Part shown: one piece after another, positions 38,575 through 40,170 of the stretch
Layout: every line of letters starts with the position of its first letter
Position numbering within the stretch: the first letter of the stretch is position 1
NCBI RefSeq assembly: GCF_012395835.1
Contig: NZ_JAAZSQ010000009.1
Location: 80,654-120,823 of the forward strand
Direction of reading: 5' to 3'
Length of the DNA stretch: 40,170 nt
Origin: Arthrobacter mobilis
GTDB lineage: Bacteria > Actinomycetota > Actinomycetes > Actinomycetales > Micrococcaceae
Notes under the pieces: model-generated
The model's input: only the letters and a program-made list of their open reading frames with translations
Told to the model about the DNA's origin: nothing
Databases searched by the model: none
Made by a program: the position numbers and the translations under genes

Positions 38575-39039
38575 CTACGGGGCGAAGACCGCGCCGACCG
38601 CCACGAAGAACAGCAGCACGGCCCAGATTGCGGCCACAATGTAGCCCATGATCAGGCCGGCCAGGGCCATGGTCCGGCCCGCCGGCTCGCGGCGCAGGGC
38701 CAGGTGGCCGAACACGATGGCCAGGATCTGCGGGATGAAGAACAGCCCGATCGTCACCATGGACACCAGGCCGCAGACCAGCGCGGCGACGCTCAGGCCC
38801 CTGGCGGCCGGCTGGCCGAGGCCGTAGCCGGGCTGCCCGTAACCGGGCGTGCCGTAGGTGCCGTAGCCGGGCGGCTGCTGCATCCCGTAACCGGGCTGGT
38901 AACCGTAGGGGCCCGGGGCGGCACCCGGACCCGGCGGCGGCAGCGGCCGTTCCGGCTGCTTCGCGGACGGATCCGTGTACCAGGCCGGATGGGTCGGGTC
39001 GTTGAAGGGCGGGGTGTTGTCGTGCTCCTGGCCTGCCAT
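38575..39039 (-). CDS. DUF4190 membrane protein with Pro/Gly/Tyr-rich N-terminus
   Basis: The 154-residue product has a cytoplasmic N-terminal part rich in Pro, Gly and Tyr, with several PGYG units between about residues 45 and 75. A DUF4190 domain of two or three membrane helices follows (ALVCGLVSMVTIGLFFIPQ and AGLIMGYIVAAIWAVLLFF). Function is unknown; in actinobacteria such Pro-rich tails often precede small membrane domains. I chose the ATG at 39039 because a GGGGGA lies six bases before it; an earlier in-frame ATG at 39060 has no such site. It is convergent with the amidase gene. Confidence 0.82.
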   Translation of the reverse strand: MAGQEHDNTPPFNDPTHPAWYTDPSAKQPERPLPPPGPGAAPGPYGYQPGYGMQQPPGYGTYGTPGYGQPGYGLGQPAARGLSVAALVCGLVSMVTIGLFFIPQILAIVFGHLALRREPAGRTMALAGLIMGYIVAAIWAVLLFFVAVGAVFAP

Positions 39040-39131
39040 GTCCTGTCCCCCGTCCGTCATCGGATGCAAACTCTGCCTCCCCTCAGTGTAGGACGGGTTG
39101 CCGGCTGCAGCCGGGGAGATGGGCGGCAACA

Positions 39132-39260
39132 TTGGGAGTCCGGCACTAACGTACTGACAGAGTCTGCGACCAAGGCCAAGTCCCTTTGGTCCCGGCTGCC
39201 GTCAGGCCTGAGTCCCCGACCTTGTGAGCCTGGAACTGCCGGACTCACAGAGTCTGCAAC
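39132..39260. repeat. Pair of 39-base imperfect direct repeats
   Basis: 39132-39170 and 39222-39260 match at 30 of 39 positions, with a shared ACAGAGTCTGC core, and are 90 bases apart start to start. The 51 bases between contain a partial inverted repeat (GACCAAGG and TTGGTC). They lie between the fprA terminator and the DUF4190 gene; no gene is seen. Confidence 0.65.
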
Positions 39261-39263
39261 GGC

Positions 39264-39306
39264 GGGCGGGCCGGTCTTCCGAATCAACTGGAAGACCGGC
39301 CCGCCC
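39264..39306 (-). terminator. fprA terminator
   Basis: A perfect 17-base stem (39264-39280 with 39290-39306) with a nine-base loop lies 15 bases after the fprA stop. The strongest stem in the window; no T-run follows. Confidence 0.75.
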
Positions 39307-39321
39307 ATGCGGCATGGATGG

Positions 39322-40170
39322 CTACAGCACGGAGCCGGCCTGCAGGGCCGCGGCACCGGCGGGCCTGGAGATCCCGACCATGTCCTCGCGGGACACCACC
39401 TTGACGCGCTCGCGCACCACCGGGCCGCGGGAGGTCTGCACCGTGCCGGCGGCCTCGCCCAGCTCCCGCTCGTGGGCATCCAGCTTCAGCCAGCCTTCCC
39501 AGGTGGTGTACTCCACGCCGCGCCCGTCCAGCAGCTGCAGCAGTGCCTCTTCCTCCGGCTGCTCGGCCGCCGGCAGGGACCCCAGGTCGGCGAGCAGGTG
39601 GTTGATGGTTTCCAGGGCGTCGCCCTTGGTGTGCCCGATCAGGCCCACCGGCCCGCGCTTGATCCAGCCGGTGGCGTAGAGGCCGGGTACCGGCTTCCCG
39701 CCGGCGTCCAGCACGCGGCCCTCGACGTTCGGGACCACCCCGAGCTGGCCGTCATATTCGACGTCCGGAAGGGCGGAGCCGAAGTAGCCGATGGCCCGGT
39801 AGACGGCCTGCACCGGGTACTCGACGATCTCGCCGGTGCCGCGCACATTGCCGGTCCCGTCCAGCTCGTTGCGCTCGAACCGGATGCCGGCGACCTTGCC
39901 CGGAGCCTCCGGGGAGTCGTAGATCTCCACCGGGGTGTGCAGGAAGTGCAGGTGCAGCCGGCGGGAAGCCGTGAACTCCGAGGGGTCCTCCGGCTGCTCG
40001 GCGATCCAGTTGGTGAGCGTACCGACCATGGTCTTGGTCTGGTTGTTGCTCTGGATCTGGCGGTCCGACTCCTCGTCGAATTCGAAGTCCTCCGGGTACA
40101 GGATGATGTCGACGTCGTGCGAGTGGGAGAGCTCGCGCAGCTCCAGCGGGGTGAACTTCACCTGCGCCGG
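39322..40170 (-). CDS. fprA: Ferredoxin/adrenodoxin-type NADP+ reductase FprA, C-terminal part
   Basis: The gene is cut by the window edge; the visible 282 residues start in PAQVKFTPLELREL and run to the stop. The fragment contains the second half of the FAD/NADPH reductase: the GTGNVRGTGEIVEYPVQAVYRAIGYFG region and the C-terminal flavin loop YATGWIKRGPVGLIGHTKGDALETI, both characteristic of FprA. The N-terminal FAD-binding glycine loop lies outside. The enzyme passes electrons between NADPH and ferredoxin. It is followed by a strong terminator. Confidence 0.93.
   Translation of the reverse strand, partial: PAQVKFTPLELRELSHSHDVDIILYPEDFEFDEESDRQIQSNNQTKTMVGTLTNWIAEQPEDPSEFTASRRLHLHFLHTPVEIYDSPEAPGKVAGIRFERNELDGTGNVRGTGEIVEYPVQAVYRAIGYFGSALPDVEYDGQLGVVPNVEGRVLDAGGKPVPGLYATGWIKRGPVGLIGHTKGDALETINHLLADLGSLPAAEQPEEEALLQLLDGRGVEYTTWEGWLKLDAHERELGEAAGTVQTSRGPVVRERVKVVSREDMVGISRPAGAAALQAGSVL

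Overview
The window is a 40 kb piece of core chromosome from a very high G+C Actinomycetota. Lsr2, DisA, folate genes downstream of ftsH, zinc-dependent DUF2342 metalloprotease next to tilS, and a glutathione-reductase-like FprA all fit this group. Gene order and protein style suggest Micrococcaceae (Arthrobacter sensu lato); this is inference, since no rRNA or other taxonomic marker is present. I see no insertion sequence, phage gene, CRISPR array, tRNA or rRNA. Coding density is very high and gaps are short.

Layout. (1) 1-6272, mostly plus strand: FUSC-family membrane protein, radA, disA, a divergent unknown membrane-anchored protein, mutY and an unknown lipoprotein; this is a genome-maintenance group. 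(2) 6314-11600, minus: an S9 prolyl-oligopeptidase-like enzyme, clpC and lsr2. (3) 11913-27103, minus: one long co-directional run, read from high to low coordinate: dacB, DUF2342 metalloprotease, tilS, hpt, ftsH, folE, folP, folB, folK, DUF3180 protein, two bacterial PH-domain membrane proteins, a Rossmann/DUF2520 protein, panC, lysS and a 66-residue membrane protein. Many of these overlap by 4 to 14 bases, so much of it is probably co-transcribed and translationally coupled. It links cell-wall trimming, tRNA-Ile maturation, purine salvage, membrane proteolysis, tetrahydrofolate, pantothenate and lysyl-tRNA. (4) 27288-29841, plus: ppa, a DsbA-like thiol oxidoreductase, a winged-helix DNA-binding protein and a DUF1761 protein. 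(5) 29850-33327: HAD phosphatase and serS on minus, a diacylglycerol-kinase-like lipid kinase on plus. (6) 33370-36267, minus: an acidic repeat protein and a rhodanese-pheA-topoisomerase IB operon. (7) 36401-40170: an S51-like peptidase and an amidase on plus, then a DUF4190 membrane protein and the C-terminal half of FprA on minus, cut by the window edge.

The most informative signals beyond the genes are regulatory. Five genes have a -10-like hexamer exactly six bases before the start codon and no ribosome binding site, which implies leaderless transcription; for serS this moves the start. lsr2 has a good promoter with a duplicated 16-17 bp element. ftsH has its Shine-Dalgarno sequence about 25 bases from the ATG with a small hairpin between. 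A pair of 39 bp imperfect repeats lies downstream of fprA. I did not find a convincing new multi-gene system; the region reads as conserved housekeeping chromosome with several uncharacterised envelope proteins embedded in it.
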